Assembly: GCA_965232165.1 (NCBI GenBank)
Contig: CBDDOY010000002.1
Location: 744,001-808,000 of the forward strand
Source: UBA2779 sp965232165
Lineage (GTDB): Bacteria > Spirochaetota > Spirochaetia > DSM-2461
Length of the DNA stretch: 64,000 nucleotides
Direction of reading: 5' to 3'
In this document: positions 55,495-64,000 of the stretch, piece after piece
How positions within the stretch are numbered: the first letter of the stretch is position 1
How the letters are laid out: every line of letters starts with the position of its first letter
Notes under the pieces: generated by a model
The model's database searches: none
What the model was told of the DNA's origin: nothing
The model's input: only the letters and a program-made list of their open reading frames with translations
Position numbers and translations under genes: made by a program

Positions 55495-57069
55495 ATGAAA
55501 GTCTGTACTTCAGCCGATGCCCGCCGGCTGGATCAAGCGGTGATACTCGATTACGGCATCGATCAGGCGCTGCTGATGGAAAATGCCGCCATCGCCGCCA
55601 GACGGACTATTGAACGGCGATGGGGTGTCAAAAATAAAACCATATTGATTGCCTGCGGGATGGGCAGCAACGGCGGCGATGGATTCGCCCTTGCCCGGCT
55701 TCTGCATGCCAAGGGCGCCGGGGTGTCCGTCCTCACCGCCGGTGACACGGGCAGGCTTTCAGGAAGTTCGAAGAGCAACTACAAGTCGATTCTTCATCTT
55801 CCTATAAAGATATGGAATCTCGGCAAGTCGCCTGAAACGGCTATCCCTTCAGGGCTCGATTTCAGCCGATTCAATCTCATTGTTGACGCCATCTTCGGAA
55901 CCGGCCTTTCCCGCAGCATAGACGGGTCTATTGCGGCATTGATCGCCGGAATCAACGCTTCTGGAACCCCTGTTCTGGCCATGGATATTCCTTCCGGAAT
56001 CGGAGCCGATACCGGCGAGGTTCTCGGCTCTGCCATCAAGGCGGATGCTTCTGTGTGCTTCGGGATGCTCAAGCGGGGCAACCTCCTCTACCCGGGGCAC
56101 CAATACGGCGGAAGCCTGTACTTCTCCGAGATATCCTTTCCGCCTGAAGTCACCGAGGACGATTCTGTACACCTTACTTTGAATATCCCGCCCCCGCTTT
56201 CTATGCGCAACCCCGCTGGGCACAAGGGTTTCTTCGGCAAGGTCTTCATAATCGGCGGCTCTATGCAATACCGCGGCGCTCCGACTCTGGCCGCCTTCGC
56301 CGCCTTGAGAACTGGGGCCGGTTATGCCTTTCTGGCCATACCGGCGGCGATAGCCGGACCGGTGTTCTCACTCATCCCGGAAGCGGTGCTGCTTCCATTG
56401 AGCGGCAGCGGGATTCTGATGAGTGATCACACATCAACCATACTTGACAGGGCATCAAGGGCGGATGCCACCGTGCTTGGGCCAGGGCTCGGCGCCAGCC
56501 TAGAGTCAACACATCTTGTCAGGAATCTCATCCAGGAGGTTCAAGGCCCTCTCGTACTCGATGGCGATGGCCTGATTGCCCTGGCAGGCAAAGAAGAATT
56601 GAGCCGAAACCGTGAATTTCCCACCATACTCACTCCGCATCCAGGCGAGATGGCCAGACTCCTTGGCTCTTCCATAGGCGAGGTGGAAATACGCCGTGTT
56701 GAAACCGCCGCCGAAGCAGCCGAACGATACCAGGCCATCGTTGTCCTCAAAGGCGCTCACAGCATCATCAGCCTGCCATCCGGGCAGTCATGGATCAATT
56801 TAAGCGGAAACTGCGGCATGGGAACAGCCGGATCGGGTGATGTCTTGGCCGGCATTATAGGCGCTCTGATCGCCGGGGGCGGAAAACCTGAGGATGCGGT
56901 TAGACAGGGGGTGTACATCCATGGACTGGCCGGTGATATTTCGGCAGGAATCAAGGGCGAAGGCGGCATGCTGGCTCGGGACATCGTCGAATGCATACCT
57001 GAAGCCCTGCGAATACTGCCTGAGCAGCTTGCCAAAAACCCCGACTGTGATAAAATCACTTATATATAA
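55495..57069 (+). CDS. nnr: Bifunctional NAD(P)H-hydrate epimerase / ADP-dependent dehydratase
   Basis: About 524 residues from the ATG at 55495 (MKVCTSADARRLDQAVILDY). The earlier in-frame start at 55321 lies in the IS481 remnant. The N-terminal YjeF_N epimerase has LLMENAAIAARRTIE, GMGSNGGDGFALARLL and VDAIFGTGLSR. The C-terminal carbohydrate-kinase-like dehydratase has NPAGHKGFFGKVFIIGGS, VLGPGLGAS and the conserved GNCGMGTAGSGDVLAGIIGAL. It repairs damaged hydrated NAD(P)H. Divergent from purH and followed by a tRNA gene. Both catalytic halves look intact. Confidence 0.92.
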   Translation: MKVCTSADARRLDQAVILDYGIDQALLMENAAIAARRTIERRWGVKNKTILIACGMGSNGGDGFALARLLHAKGAGVSVLTAGDTGRLSGSSKSNYKSILHLPIKIWNLGKSPETAIPSGLDFSRFNLIVDAIFGTGLSRSIDGSIAALIAGINASGTPVLAMDIPSGIGADTGEVLGSAIKADASVCFGMLKRGNLLYPGHQYGGSLYFSEISFPPEVTEDDSVHLTLNIPPPLSMRNPAGHKGFFGKVFIIGGSMQYRGAPTLAAFAALRTGAGYAFLAIPAAIAGPVFSLIPEAVLLPLSGSGILMSDHTSTILDRASRADATVLGPGLGASLESTHLVRNLIQEVQGPLVLDGDGLIALAGKEELSRNREFPTILTPHPGEMARLLGSSIGEVEIRRVETAAEAAERYQAIVVLKGAHSIISLPSGQSWINLSGNCGMGTAGSGDVLAGIIGALIAGGGKPEDAVRQGVYIHGLAGDISAGIKGEGGMLARDIVECIPEALRILPEQLAKNPDCDKITYI

Positions 57070-57076
57070 AAAACAT

Positions 57077-57150
57077 GGTCGCTTAGCTCAGCCGGATAGA
57101 GCGTTGCCCTCCGGAGGCAAAGGTCAGAGGTTCGAATCCTCTAGCGATCA
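57077..57150 (+). tRNA. tRNA-Arg (CCG anticodon)
   Basis: A complete cloverleaf. The acceptor GGTCGCT pairs with AGCGATC (one G-U), followed by discriminator A. The D-arm contains AGCTCAGCCGGATAGAGC, the anticodon stem is TTGCC/GGCAA with loop CTCCGGA (anticodon CCG), and the T-arm GAGGTTCGAATCCTC. The 3' CCA is not encoded (TCGG follows). It starts 8 bp after the nnr stop. Confidence 0.95.
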
Positions 57151-57155
57151 TCGGG

Positions 57156-57773
57156 TCAGAACATCATAAGGCGTGCATCACTTACAAGGCCATCAACCCT
57201 TTCATCATGCCTATCAACAGGCACCTCAGGGAAAACCTGTTCCTCAAATACAAATCCTAAACTTCGCGGGGAATTCATACCCCTGTCCTCCGCACTCATG
57301 CGCATCTCTGCCAAGAAGCCATCATAGAAACCGCCGCCATGGCCCAGGCGTCGGCCGCTTGGGTCAAAAGCCATTCCCGGTACGAGGATCAATGTATCTT
57401 CGGAATGATCGGCAGTGGTCCATAAACGGGAATCCGCCCGAGGTTCCCGAATGCCGTAGGCATTTTTAACCAGGGGCTCATCGAAGGACTCTATTTGACC
57501 GAATTCGAGTTTCCGGCCAATAACCCTCGGAATGAAGGTGGCCTTTCCCTCCTTCCATGCCCGAATGAGAACGTGCCGAGTATCCAGTTCCAGGGTCATC
57601 GCCATGAATACGAGAACATTTTTCGCATGACTCCAATACTGAGCGGCAAACAGATGCTTTGCGGCTTGATCGGCGGCATATTCTCTCCGGTGCGAACCGA
57701 GTGACTTGAGTATGGCCTTGGCTTTGATTCTCAGGGCCTTCTTGGATGCGGCTGTTTCAATCAGGCTATCCAT
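57156..57773 (-). CDS. 5-formyltetrahydrofolate cyclo-ligase
   Basis: About 205 residues from the ATG at 57773 (MDSLIETAASKKALRIKAK). A longer in-frame extension upstream runs into the dispersed repeat and is rejected. FTHF cyclo-ligase converts 5-formyl-THF to 5,10-methenyl-THF with ATP. The N-terminal KKALRIKAKAILKSL and the conserved C-terminal LVPGMAFDPSGRRLGHGGGFYDGFLAE (ATP-binding GxGxGxYD) are present. It regenerates one-carbon folates for PurH-type reactions. It ends 6 bp from the tRNA gene, convergent. Confidence 0.9.
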   Translation of the reverse strand: MDSLIETAASKKALRIKAKAILKSLGSHRREYAADQAAKHLFAAQYWSHAKNVLVFMAMTLELDTRHVLIRAWKEGKATFIPRVIGRKLEFGQIESFDEPLVKNAYGIREPRADSRLWTTADHSEDTLILVPGMAFDPSGRRLGHGGGFYDGFLAEMRMSAEDRGMNSPRSLGFVFEEQVFPEVPVDRHDERVDGLVSDARLMMF

Positions 57774-57800
57774 ACAGACTCCATAAACACGAACTGCCAG

Positions 57801-57905
57801 CAGCGGAAATGCCGCTGGCTGCCCCGGCAATTGGCAATGAGCCGGGGGGCAGGCAGCCAGAATAAGGCATTGGAGCAAAAAGCCCGGCCCGAAGGGTGCG
57901 CCCAA
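57801..57905. repeat. Dispersed repeat, copy 2, inverted relative to 50455-50560
   Basis: On the plus strand it encodes AAEMPLAAPAIGNEPGGRQPE followed by a TAA at 57871. A hairpin-like segment then follows (AAAAAGCCCGGCCCGAAGGG). It matches 50455-50560 in inverse orientation with several changes that keep the peptide frame and stop. No ATG or ribosome-binding site precedes the coding part here, so this copy alone is not a full gene. Confidence 0.65.
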
Positions 57906-57919
57906 ACAGTTATTATTCA

Positions 57920-57935
57920 GGGCACCTCTGAAGAA
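57920..57935. mobile_element. Solo MITE end remnant
   Basis: GGGCACCTCTGAAGAA matches one terminal inverted repeat of the MITE family, directly past the stop of the secreted protein gene; no other end is nearby. It may be chance or the residue of a lost copy. Confidence 0.45.
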
Positions 57936-58583
57936 CTACAATTCTATATCGGACGAAGAAAAACTCATTCTTATACCATTGGTACGTACGGCGGCATACT
58001 GGCCTGTCTCATAACGGCCATCGGGGAGATCAATATACCACCCGGCAGATTTCCCGCGGGGATCGGCAATAAGCACCCTTCCCTGACTGGAGAGGTAGGT
58101 GAGTTTGACCGGAACGATGGAATTGATATATTGTGCCGCAATGGGCTCGACTGAACTCAATGAGACTGAATCGATCAATTCCATATCCGAATTAGACGTG
58201 CTCTTATACAGTTGGGCGCTCAAACCTTTCGGTATATCGGGCTGTGCCGAAACCGTATCATAATTTAGCCAAAGCAGCCAGGAATCACCCATGCCCCAGG
58301 ACCGCCCCTCGGGACGGGTATCCGAGAGGATGTGAATACCGACACCGCCATGCCCGTCTTCAATGCCGCCTTCATACCTCATAGTGAACTCATAAATCAT
58401 GGAGCCGTTTTGCGGAACAGACACCCATGCCTTGGCCCGAGATGCATCGGCATCATACTGGTAAAGCCTGTTTCTACGAACCGCCCAATCCCCTTCCGGG
58501 GTACCGAACATCAAATGGCTATCGGCGAAGACCATTCCTGTCATCACTGTAATTAAGGCTACGATAACAACAACTCTAGTCAT
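57936..58583 (-). CDS. Secreted protein of unknown function
   Basis: The start is set at 58583 (MTRVVVIVALITVMTGMVFADS), which gives a clear signal peptide after GGAGGGCAT; the upstream in-frame sequence adds an odd non-signal extension. The mature part, about 190 residues, is rich in strands (AWVSVPQNGSMIYEFTMRYEGG, GVGIHILSDTRPEGRSWGMGDSWLLWLNYDT). It resembles a beta-sandwich, possibly a concanavalin-like module, exported to the periplasm or cell surface. I do not recognise a family. It is divergent from lnt, and its 3' end abuts a MITE end remnant. Confidence 0.6.
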   Translation of the reverse strand: MTRVVVIVALITVMTGMVFADSHLMFGTPEGDWAVRRNRLYQYDADASRAKAWVSVPQNGSMIYEFTMRYEGGIEDGHGGVGIHILSDTRPEGRSWGMGDSWLLWLNYDTVSAQPDIPKGLSAQLYKSTSNSDMELIDSVSLSSVEPIAAQYINSIVPVKLTYLSSQGRVLIADPRGKSAGWYIDLPDGRYETGQYAAVRTNGIRMSFSSSDIEL

Positions 58584-58653
58584 ATGCCCTCCTAAATAAA
58601 TTATACAAGATTGATGCAATACTACAGCTTTTCCTAATTCAGGGGAAGAGGAT

Positions 58654-60360
58654 ATGCCCAATTTGTTCCCCCTGAATTTCGCCATTTTGATATTTTCTGT
58701 CCTTGGATTGCCCGTCGTCTCAATGAATGATAACCTTCAAGATATGAGCAAACACCCGGTTCTCGCTGAGCAAGCCGTCAACCTCGGCATTCTCCTCCTC
58801 GGATCACTCCTCTTCGCCTTGGGTTTTCCCAATTTTATAGCAGATTGGGGTTTGGCGCCCTTTGCCTGGATCAGTCTCATCCCCGTCGTTGTGCTCCTTC
58901 GGCGCATCCCCTGGTGGTCTTCTCCGATATGGGGAGCCATCTATGGATACATCACGTATGCCCTCTTCAATTTCTGGCTGGCAACTTTCAATCCGGTGAG
59001 TTTCGTTCTTGTTCCAGCCATATATGCCGGCTGGTTCTTCCTGTTGTTTCCGCTTCTCATATTGGCTGATCGGGCATTCAAAGGCTATGGGTGGCTGGCT
59101 CAGTGGCTGATTTGGGGTGCATTTGAGACCGTGAGGACCAAGGGTTTCCTCGGCTATTCGTATGGGATTATCGGTTACACACAGTATGGATGGCGCAGCC
59201 TTATCGCAATCTCCGATATATTCGGGGTGATGGGAGTAAGCCTGCTTGTGGCCTTTCCATCGTTTCTCATTGGCGGATGGCTATTGGATTCAGGGTTTTT
59301 TCAAAAGTCAGAACTGCGCCGCTCTGCGCCCTCTAAACGCTGGACCATCCCGATAGCGGCGTTTTGCATCGCGGTCTTGGCGGCGAATATCTATGGTGTT
59401 TTCGGACGCATCGACTACAAAGATGCACCCCGCTGGCGCCCGGCTCTCATCCAGCACAATGTCAATACCTGGCTGACAGGCATCGAAGCATGGAACATCG
59501 CATTGGATTCGCTGATAGAAGAAAGCACTGCAGCATTGGAATCCGATCCGGATGCGCTGATCTGGTCGGAAACTTCATTTGTCCCTTCCATTGAATGGCA
59601 TTCGAAGTACAGAAAGGAAAGGGAAAAGGCTGCGCTGATAGATGAACTCAAGGAATTCCAGGTCAAACTGGACATCCCGATGATAATCGGCAACAACGAC
59701 GGTGTGCTTGAGGCCGGAGAGAGAATCGATTACAATGCGGCGCTCTTGTTCGACGGAAGCAACCTGGTTGATAAATACAGGAAGACCCATCTTGTCCCCT
59801 TCTCGGAGCATTTCCCATACAGCAAAACTTTTCCCCGCCTGATGGACTACATCCAATCCCAGGGCACACCGCTTTATGCGAAGGGAACCGAATACACGGT
59901 TTTCGATCTTTCCCCATGGGATGGTCCAATGGTGAGTTCCTATATCTGCTTTGAAGATACCTTCGGCTATATTGCCCGCAACTTCGTTCAGGCAGGCGCT
60001 CAGGTCATGGTGAATATCACGAATGATTCATGGAGTCCTGAACCGGCCTGCGCGATACAGCACATGACCATGGCTGTTTTCAGAGCCGTAGAGAATCGCC
60101 GCAGTTTGATGAGGGCAACTACCGCCGGCATCACCTGTGTCGTCGATCCAAACGGCAAGGTTATACAGAAAATTGAGCCCTTCACTCAAGGACACATAAT
60201 CGGCGATGTACCGATATACACCGGCAAGACAACTCTATACACGCGTTGGGGGGATTGGTTCGAAAAAGTCATCCTTGCGTTGGCCATCCCTGTGCTGATT
60301 TCGGCCCTGGCGCTAACAGTGATACGAAGAGAAAAGAGAGAATTAGAGGAGACGCGATGA
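58654..60360 (+). CDS. lnt: Apolipoprotein N-acyltransferase
   Basis: A 568-residue inner-membrane enzyme that adds the third acyl chain to lipoproteins. The N-terminal membrane segments include LGILLLGSLLFALGFPNF, WISLIPVVVLL and FVLVPAIYAGWFFLLFPLLIL. The nitrilase-like periplasmic domain (about residues 262-530) has the catalytic triad in ALIWSETSFVPS (Glu), DKYRKTHLVPFSEHFPY (Lys) and SSYICFEDTFG (Cys), and a C-terminal TM. The upstream AGGGGAAGAGG is close to the ATG; a downstream ATG at 58744 (MSKHPVLAEQ) is the alternative. It is coupled to pepD by ATGA. It makes sense in a window full of lipoprotein genes. Confidence 0.92.
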   Translation: MPNLFPLNFAILIFSVLGLPVVSMNDNLQDMSKHPVLAEQAVNLGILLLGSLLFALGFPNFIADWGLAPFAWISLIPVVVLLRRIPWWSSPIWGAIYGYITYALFNFWLATFNPVSFVLVPAIYAGWFFLLFPLLILADRAFKGYGWLAQWLIWGAFETVRTKGFLGYSYGIIGYTQYGWRSLIAISDIFGVMGVSLLVAFPSFLIGGWLLDSGFFQKSELRRSAPSKRWTIPIAAFCIAVLAANIYGVFGRIDYKDAPRWRPALIQHNVNTWLTGIEAWNIALDSLIEESTAALESDPDALIWSETSFVPSIEWHSKYRKEREKAALIDELKEFQVKLDIPMIIGNNDGVLEAGERIDYNAALLFDGSNLVDKYRKTHLVPFSEHFPYSKTFPRLMDYIQSQGTPLYAKGTEYTVFDLSPWDGPMVSSYICFEDTFGYIARNFVQAGAQVMVNITNDSWSPEPACAIQHMTMAVFRAVENRRSLMRATTAGITCVVDPNGKVIQKIEPFTQGHIIGDVPIYTGKTTLYTRWGDWFEKVILALAIPVLISALALTVIRREKRELEETR

Positions 60361-61811
60361 AATCCGACATCGATAAGATTCTCGGCATAATGGATGAGAT
60401 CAATGCCATCCCCCGTCAATCTCATAATCTGGAGAAGATTCATCCCTGGTTAATGGAATGGGGAAGACAACGTGGATTCGAGGTGAAAACCGATCAGGCT
60501 ATGAACATCCTCATCAAGGTTCCGGCCGTTTCCGGTTACGAGAAGGCCCCCATCATAGTGCTGCAGGGACACATGGACATGGTCTGCGAGAAGAGGGCGG
60601 GTTCAAACCATGACTTCAAAAACGATCCCATCCTGTCCTGGAGGGACGGCAATTGGCTGAGGGCCAGGGAAACCAGCCTGGGGGCGGATAATGCCATTGC
60701 GCTTGCGATGTTTTTCGCCTTGGTCACCGAACCAAACGCCCAGCATCCCGAACTGGAAATCCTCATCACCGCCGATGAGGAAACCGGTCTTATCGGCGCC
60801 CAGAACTTAGACGAAGGATTTCTTCGCGGCCGAGTTCTTCTGAACCTTGATTCGGAGGAAGAAGGCATCTTCACCATCGGCTGCTCAGGAGGAATGGATT
60901 TCAATCTCACGCTTCCCCTCGGCCATGAGCCGGAGCCTTCCGGCTCTGCCACGGCAGAAGTCCGGGTCGGCGGCTTGGAAGGAGGACACTCCGGCATTGA
61001 CATACACATAGGCCGGGCCAGCGCCAATGTACTATTGCCCAGAGTGCTCACCAGCCTCCTGAATTCCATTCCGGAAATACGTCTCTGCAAACTATCCGGC
61101 GGGACGGCGCACAATGCGATTGCACGGGAAGCCGTCGCTTCACTGGCCCTTCCGAAAGGCCGTGAAGCGGAATTGAAAAGACTGGTGAAGGATATCGAAG
61201 TCACACTGAAGAGAGAATACGGCGCTCTGGAACCCGGGCTGTTTCTCTCTACGGACTCAATAAACAGCCGTCCGGGGGAGTCAATAAAGGCTCAGGACGG
61301 AGTGCGGTTATTGGATGCGCTCCGGCTTATTCCCCACGGAGTGAGACATATTTCCACGGAAATAGACGGCATAGTCGACACCAGCATGAATTTTGCCAAT
61401 TTACGCACCGAAGTTTCAAAAGCACATGTCCGTACCAATATCCGCAGCACCCAAATGAGCAGGGGGACCGATTTAGCCGGAGTCATGGAAGGATTAGCCC
61501 GATTGTATGGCGGATCGTATCAGTGCGGCAATCCCTATCCGCCCTGGGAACCCTGTTACGGCTCGGCCCTGCTGGAGCGCTCAAAAAAAATCTGGAAAGA
61601 AGTCAGCGGTGAAGAAGCAGGGGTGGAAATCACTCATGCCGGTTTGGAATGCGGGGCCATTGGAGCCCGATTCCCCGGGATGGATATGATATCCTTTGGC
61701 CCGACGATTAAACAGCCCCATTCCCCAGAGGAACGGCTGTTCATCCCGTCGGCGGGCAGGGTCTACACCTTCTTCAAGACATTGGTTAGGAGCTTCAGAC
61801 ATTCCCCATGA
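60357..61811 (+). CDS. pepD: Cytosol nonspecific dipeptidase / aminoacyl-histidine dipeptidase (M20)
   Basis: About 484 residues from the ATG at 60357 (MKSDIDKILGIMDEINAIPRQS), chosen for its ATGA overlap with lnt. Zinc-dependent M20 peptidase signatures: LQGHMDMVCEK (His), SLGADNAIALAM (Asp), TADEETGLIGA (catalytic Glu), NLDSEEEGIFTIGCSGG, and EGGHSGIDIHIGRASANVL in the dimerisation/lid domain. The C-terminal HAGLECGAIGARFPGMDMISFGP completes the metal site. It hydrolyses dipeptides such as Xaa-His. The operon with lnt and sbcB is by gene overlap, not by pathway. Confidence 0.9.
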   Translation: MKSDIDKILGIMDEINAIPRQSHNLEKIHPWLMEWGRQRGFEVKTDQAMNILIKVPAVSGYEKAPIIVLQGHMDMVCEKRAGSNHDFKNDPILSWRDGNWLRARETSLGADNAIALAMFFALVTEPNAQHPELEILITADEETGLIGAQNLDEGFLRGRVLLNLDSEEEGIFTIGCSGGMDFNLTLPLGHEPEPSGSATAEVRVGGLEGGHSGIDIHIGRASANVLLPRVLTSLLNSIPEIRLCKLSGGTAHNAIAREAVASLALPKGREAELKRLVKDIEVTLKREYGALEPGLFLSTDSINSRPGESIKAQDGVRLLDALRLIPHGVRHISTEIDGIVDTSMNFANLRTEVSKAHVRTNIRSTQMSRGTDLAGVMEGLARLYGGSYQCGNPYPPWEPCYGSALLERSKKIWKEVSGEEAGVEITHAGLECGAIGARFPGMDMISFGPTIKQPHSPEERLFIPSAGRVYTFFKTLVRSFRHSP

Positions 61812-63292
61812 CACTGCTTTGGTACGATATCGAAACATTCGGACTGTATTCCCGATACGACAGAATAGCGCAGTTCGCCGCCCTGCGTACCGATGAGGCA
61901 TTCACCCCCCTGGACGACCCCATTGTTCTATATGGAAAACTCAGCCCGGACTATCTACCTGACCCCTTGGCCTGCCTCAAGACAGGATTCACGCCACAGG
62001 AAGTGAACAAACGCGGGCTGTTTGAAGCCGAATTGATACGGGAAATTGACTCCCATTTCTCCAGACCGGGAACATGTGTTCTCGGATTCAACAATATCGC
62101 ATTTGACGACGAATTCATCCGCAATCTCTATTACCGCAATTTCTACGACCCCTATAGGAGGGAGTGGGCTGAAGGCAATTCCCGATGGGACATCTTGAAT
62201 TTAGTTCGTGCCGCACGGGATTTCAGGCCTGAGGGCATAAACTGGCCGTCCAACGAGGACGGCAGACCATCGGTTAAGCTGGAACTCATGTCTAAGGCGA
62301 ACAATCTAACCCATACCCATGCCCATGATGCCCTGTCGGATGTCCAGGCCACCATAGCCCTCGCGAAATTGATCCATGATAAACAGCCGAAACTCTTCGA
62401 GTGGGCATGGCAGCACCGCACCAAGAATCAGATCCGCACCCTCATCGACTTGGATAACCGCACTCCCCTCGTTCATACCTCATCAATGCATTATACCCGT
62501 TACGGCTACTCGACACTGGTCTGTCCATTGGTGACCGATCCCAACATGCAAAACACCATCTACATGTTCGATCTTCGGTACAGCCCCGAACAGATCCTTA
62601 CACTTCCTGTCGAAGAAATTCGAAAGCGCCTACACACCTCCATTGAAGAATTGGATGCCGAAGGCTTGGCCCCCATACCCGTGAAAGCCGTGGCCGTCAA
62701 TAAATCACCGTTCCTGGCTCCCCGCGCTGTCCTCTCTGACAGAATTGCCGTCCGACTGGGCATAAATCTCGCCCAGGCCGATGAGCACTGGAAGGAATTG
62801 AAGAAGGCCCCGCAGATCGCAGCCAAACTCAGGCAGGTATTCAGCAGCAAACCGGATTGGGGCACCATGGACGATCCAGATATGCAGATATACGACAGGT
62901 TTTTCCCCGACGAAGACAAGGGCGTTCTGGAAAGCATCCGCAATGCCCAGCCGACAAAGCTTCCGGGCATGAATATCAACTGCAAGGATACCCGCATTCC
63001 TGAGATGCTCCGCCGCTATATTGGGAGGAATCACCCCCAATACCTTGATGAGGAAAGCAAACGCCGATGGAAGAGTTTCTGCGCCTCACGCATACTCTTT
63101 CCGCCCATACCCGAAGCATCAGATCTCGGGAAGTACAGAAAGAGAATAGCCGCCTGGATGAACAATGATACCCTTGAAGCCGAGAAGAAACCCATTCTCA
63201 AGGCATTAAAAGAATATGGCGACGGCCTGGAACGGGAATTGCTTACTCCTGAAGACGGCGTAAAACAGGGAGCATCCCTGCCCCGCTCCTGA
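61808..63292 (+). CDS. sbcB: Exodeoxyribonuclease I
   Basis: A 494-residue 3'-5' single-strand DNA exonuclease of the DnaQ fold. The DEDDh-type motifs are WYDIETFGLYSRYD (Exo I, about residues 4-17), FNNIAFDDEFIRNLYY (Exo II) and HTHAHDALSDVQATIALAKL (Exo III). The extended C-terminal SH3-like and helical domains are typical of ExoI. The start overlaps pepD by ATGA. It acts in recombination and mismatch repair. Length is close to the E. coli enzyme (475 residues). Confidence 0.92.
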   Translation: MTLLWYDIETFGLYSRYDRIAQFAALRTDEAFTPLDDPIVLYGKLSPDYLPDPLACLKTGFTPQEVNKRGLFEAELIREIDSHFSRPGTCVLGFNNIAFDDEFIRNLYYRNFYDPYRREWAEGNSRWDILNLVRAARDFRPEGINWPSNEDGRPSVKLELMSKANNLTHTHAHDALSDVQATIALAKLIHDKQPKLFEWAWQHRTKNQIRTLIDLDNRTPLVHTSSMHYTRYGYSTLVCPLVTDPNMQNTIYMFDLRYSPEQILTLPVEEIRKRLHTSIEELDAEGLAPIPVKAVAVNKSPFLAPRAVLSDRIAVRLGINLAQADEHWKELKKAPQIAAKLRQVFSSKPDWGTMDDPDMQIYDRFFPDEDKGVLESIRNAQPTKLPGMNINCKDTRIPEMLRRYIGRNHPQYLDEESKRRWKSFCASRILFPPIPEASDLGKYRKRIAAWMNNDTLEAEKKPILKALKEYGDGLERELLTPEDGVKQGASLPRS

Positions 63293-63387
63293 TGCTCCGC
63301 CGTGAAGAAACTCATCGGATCACTTGCATACCAGAGGGAATTTCCATAGCATTGAAAAAAGGACATCTCTAAATAAGAAGGTCAGAT

Positions 63388-64000
63388 ATGTTAAATTTCA
63401 GCTTTTCAAGTCCAACAAAATTCGTCTTCGGACGCAGTGCCGAAGCAGAATTACCCAATTTGGCAGGCGAATTAGGTCCCAAGGTGATGCTGCACTACGG
63501 ACAGTGCAGCATCAAGAAAACTGGTTTGTATGACAGGGTAATCAAGTCCCTTAAGAAATCCGGTGTCGATTTCATCGAGTTAGGCGGGGTTGTTCCAAAT
63601 CCCACCTTAAAACTCGCCAGGGAGGGCATAGAATTATGCCGACGGGAAAAAGTCAGCGGGATACTGGCCGTCGGCGGAGGCAGTGTCATTGATTCGGCCA
63701 AGGGAATCGCCGTTGGCATCCCTTATTCCGGAGATGTCTGGGATTTCTACACCGAAAAAGCCCAAGTGAAGAAGGCCCTGCCCGTCGGCACTATTCTCAC
63801 CATACCGGCGGCCGGAAGCGAGGGAAGCGGGGGCTCCGTCCTCACCGACGAAGAAACCCTGTCGAAGTTTTATTGCAACTCAGACCTCATACGCCCCGTG
63901 TTTTCCCTGCTGAATCCTGAACTCACCTTCACGCTGCCCCCTTACCAAACTGCGGCAGGGATGGTCGATATGATCACTCATGTCATGGAGAGATATTTCA
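63388..64000 (+). CDS. Iron-containing alcohol dehydrogenase, NADH-dependent type (partial)
   Basis: It begins at the ATG at 63388 (MLNFSFSSPTKFVFGRSAEAEL) and runs off the window after about 204 residues. The group III Fe-ADH features are KFVFGRSAE, VSGILAVGGGSVIDSAKGIAVG (NAD-binding), LPVGTILTIPAAGSEGSGGSVLTDE, and the metal ligands starting in MVDMITHVMERYF (D-x3-H). Similar enzymes (BdhA/YqhD-type) reduce aldehydes to alcohols such as butanol. The upstream gap 63293-63387 is non-coding; no clear Shine-Dalgarno (AGAAGGTC at -12). Confidence 0.9.
   Translation, partial: MLNFSFSSPTKFVFGRSAEAELPNLAGELGPKVMLHYGQCSIKKTGLYDRVIKSLKKSGVDFIELGGVVPNPTLKLAREGIELCRREKVSGILAVGGGSVIDSAKGIAVGIPYSGDVWDFYTEKAQVKKALPVGTILTIPAAGSEGSGGSVLTDEETLSKFYCNSDLIRPVFSLLNPELTFTLPPYQTAAGMVDMITHVMERYF

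Noticed and set aside
63354..63376. Additional MITE end (GGACATCTCTAAATAA) upstream of the alcohol dehydrogenase gene
   Set aside because: Only 9-10 bases resemble the terminal repeat and there is no partner end or target duplication.

Overview
The window (about 48-50% GC by eye) looks like the chromosome of a free-living bacterium, most likely a spirochaete. The substrate-binding protein at 49.4 kb has the AEGAGE motif after its signal peptide, common in Spirochaetota solute-binding proteins, and there are many lipobox lipoproteins and a TolC/HlyD/RND cluster with Ig-like lipoproteins. The phylum is an inference. There are two kinds of terrain: compact housekeeping operons (32.0-38.4 kb and 47.2-64 kb), and accessory DNA full of insertion sequences, broken genes and defence-type genes (1-32 kb and 38.4-47.2 kb).

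Region by region. 1-2.4 kb: truncated IS256, IS30 and IS1380-type elements. 2.4-16.7 kb: an efflux operon (lipoprotein, TolC, HlyD adaptor, two Ig-like lipoproteins, two RND pumps) in which almost every core gene carries one inactivating lesion, with an IS1634 inside the first RND gene. 16.7-18.1 kb: a convergent TPR lipoprotein gene, also broken. 18.4-24.4 kb: a three-gene operon (TerB-domain protein, P-loop ATPase, DEAD/H helicase) matching the Shango anti-phage architecture. Its TerB gene carries a 161-bp mobile element in frame, adding 55 codons. 24.4-32 kb: nested transposon remnants (IS21, zinc-ribbon transposases, IS1380, a second IS1634, IS481, a full IS256), including 16 tandem copies of an IS481 terminal repeat.

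32.0-38.4 kb: purB-guaB-purA-guaA-deoD, covering the conversion of IMP to AMP and GMP plus purine salvage. 38.4-40.3 kb: an IS1182 remnant, a VapB-type antitoxin whose VapC toxin is cut off by a miniature element, and a second miniature element. 40.5-44.9 kb: an LRR-Roc-COR-TIR gene with a GTPase, a C-terminal TIR domain and about 16 near-identical 138-bp repeats encoding leucine-rich repeats. In these repeats the differences fall mainly at surface positions of the LRR strands, and the reading frame is broken by several indels. A multi-pass membrane protein gene of unknown function lies divergently next to it.

47.2-50.4 kb: an ABC importer operon (binding protein, permease, ATPase) with rpiB. 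50.5-52.4 kb: a short-peptide repeat, an ISAs1 remnant, miniature elements and thioredoxin. 52.4-64 kb: an aminotransferase, purH, the NAD(P)H-hydrate repair enzyme, tRNA-Arg(CCG), 5-formyl-THF cyclo-ligase, a secreted protein, then lnt-pepD-sbcB with ATGA overlaps, and an iron-dependent alcohol dehydrogenase that runs off the window.

A recurring theme is a miniature inverted-repeat element (ends GGGCACCTCTAA/TTAGAGGTGCCC, mostly 161-163 bp, 4-bp target duplications), with seven copies here. It has interrupted, extended or fused to several genes.
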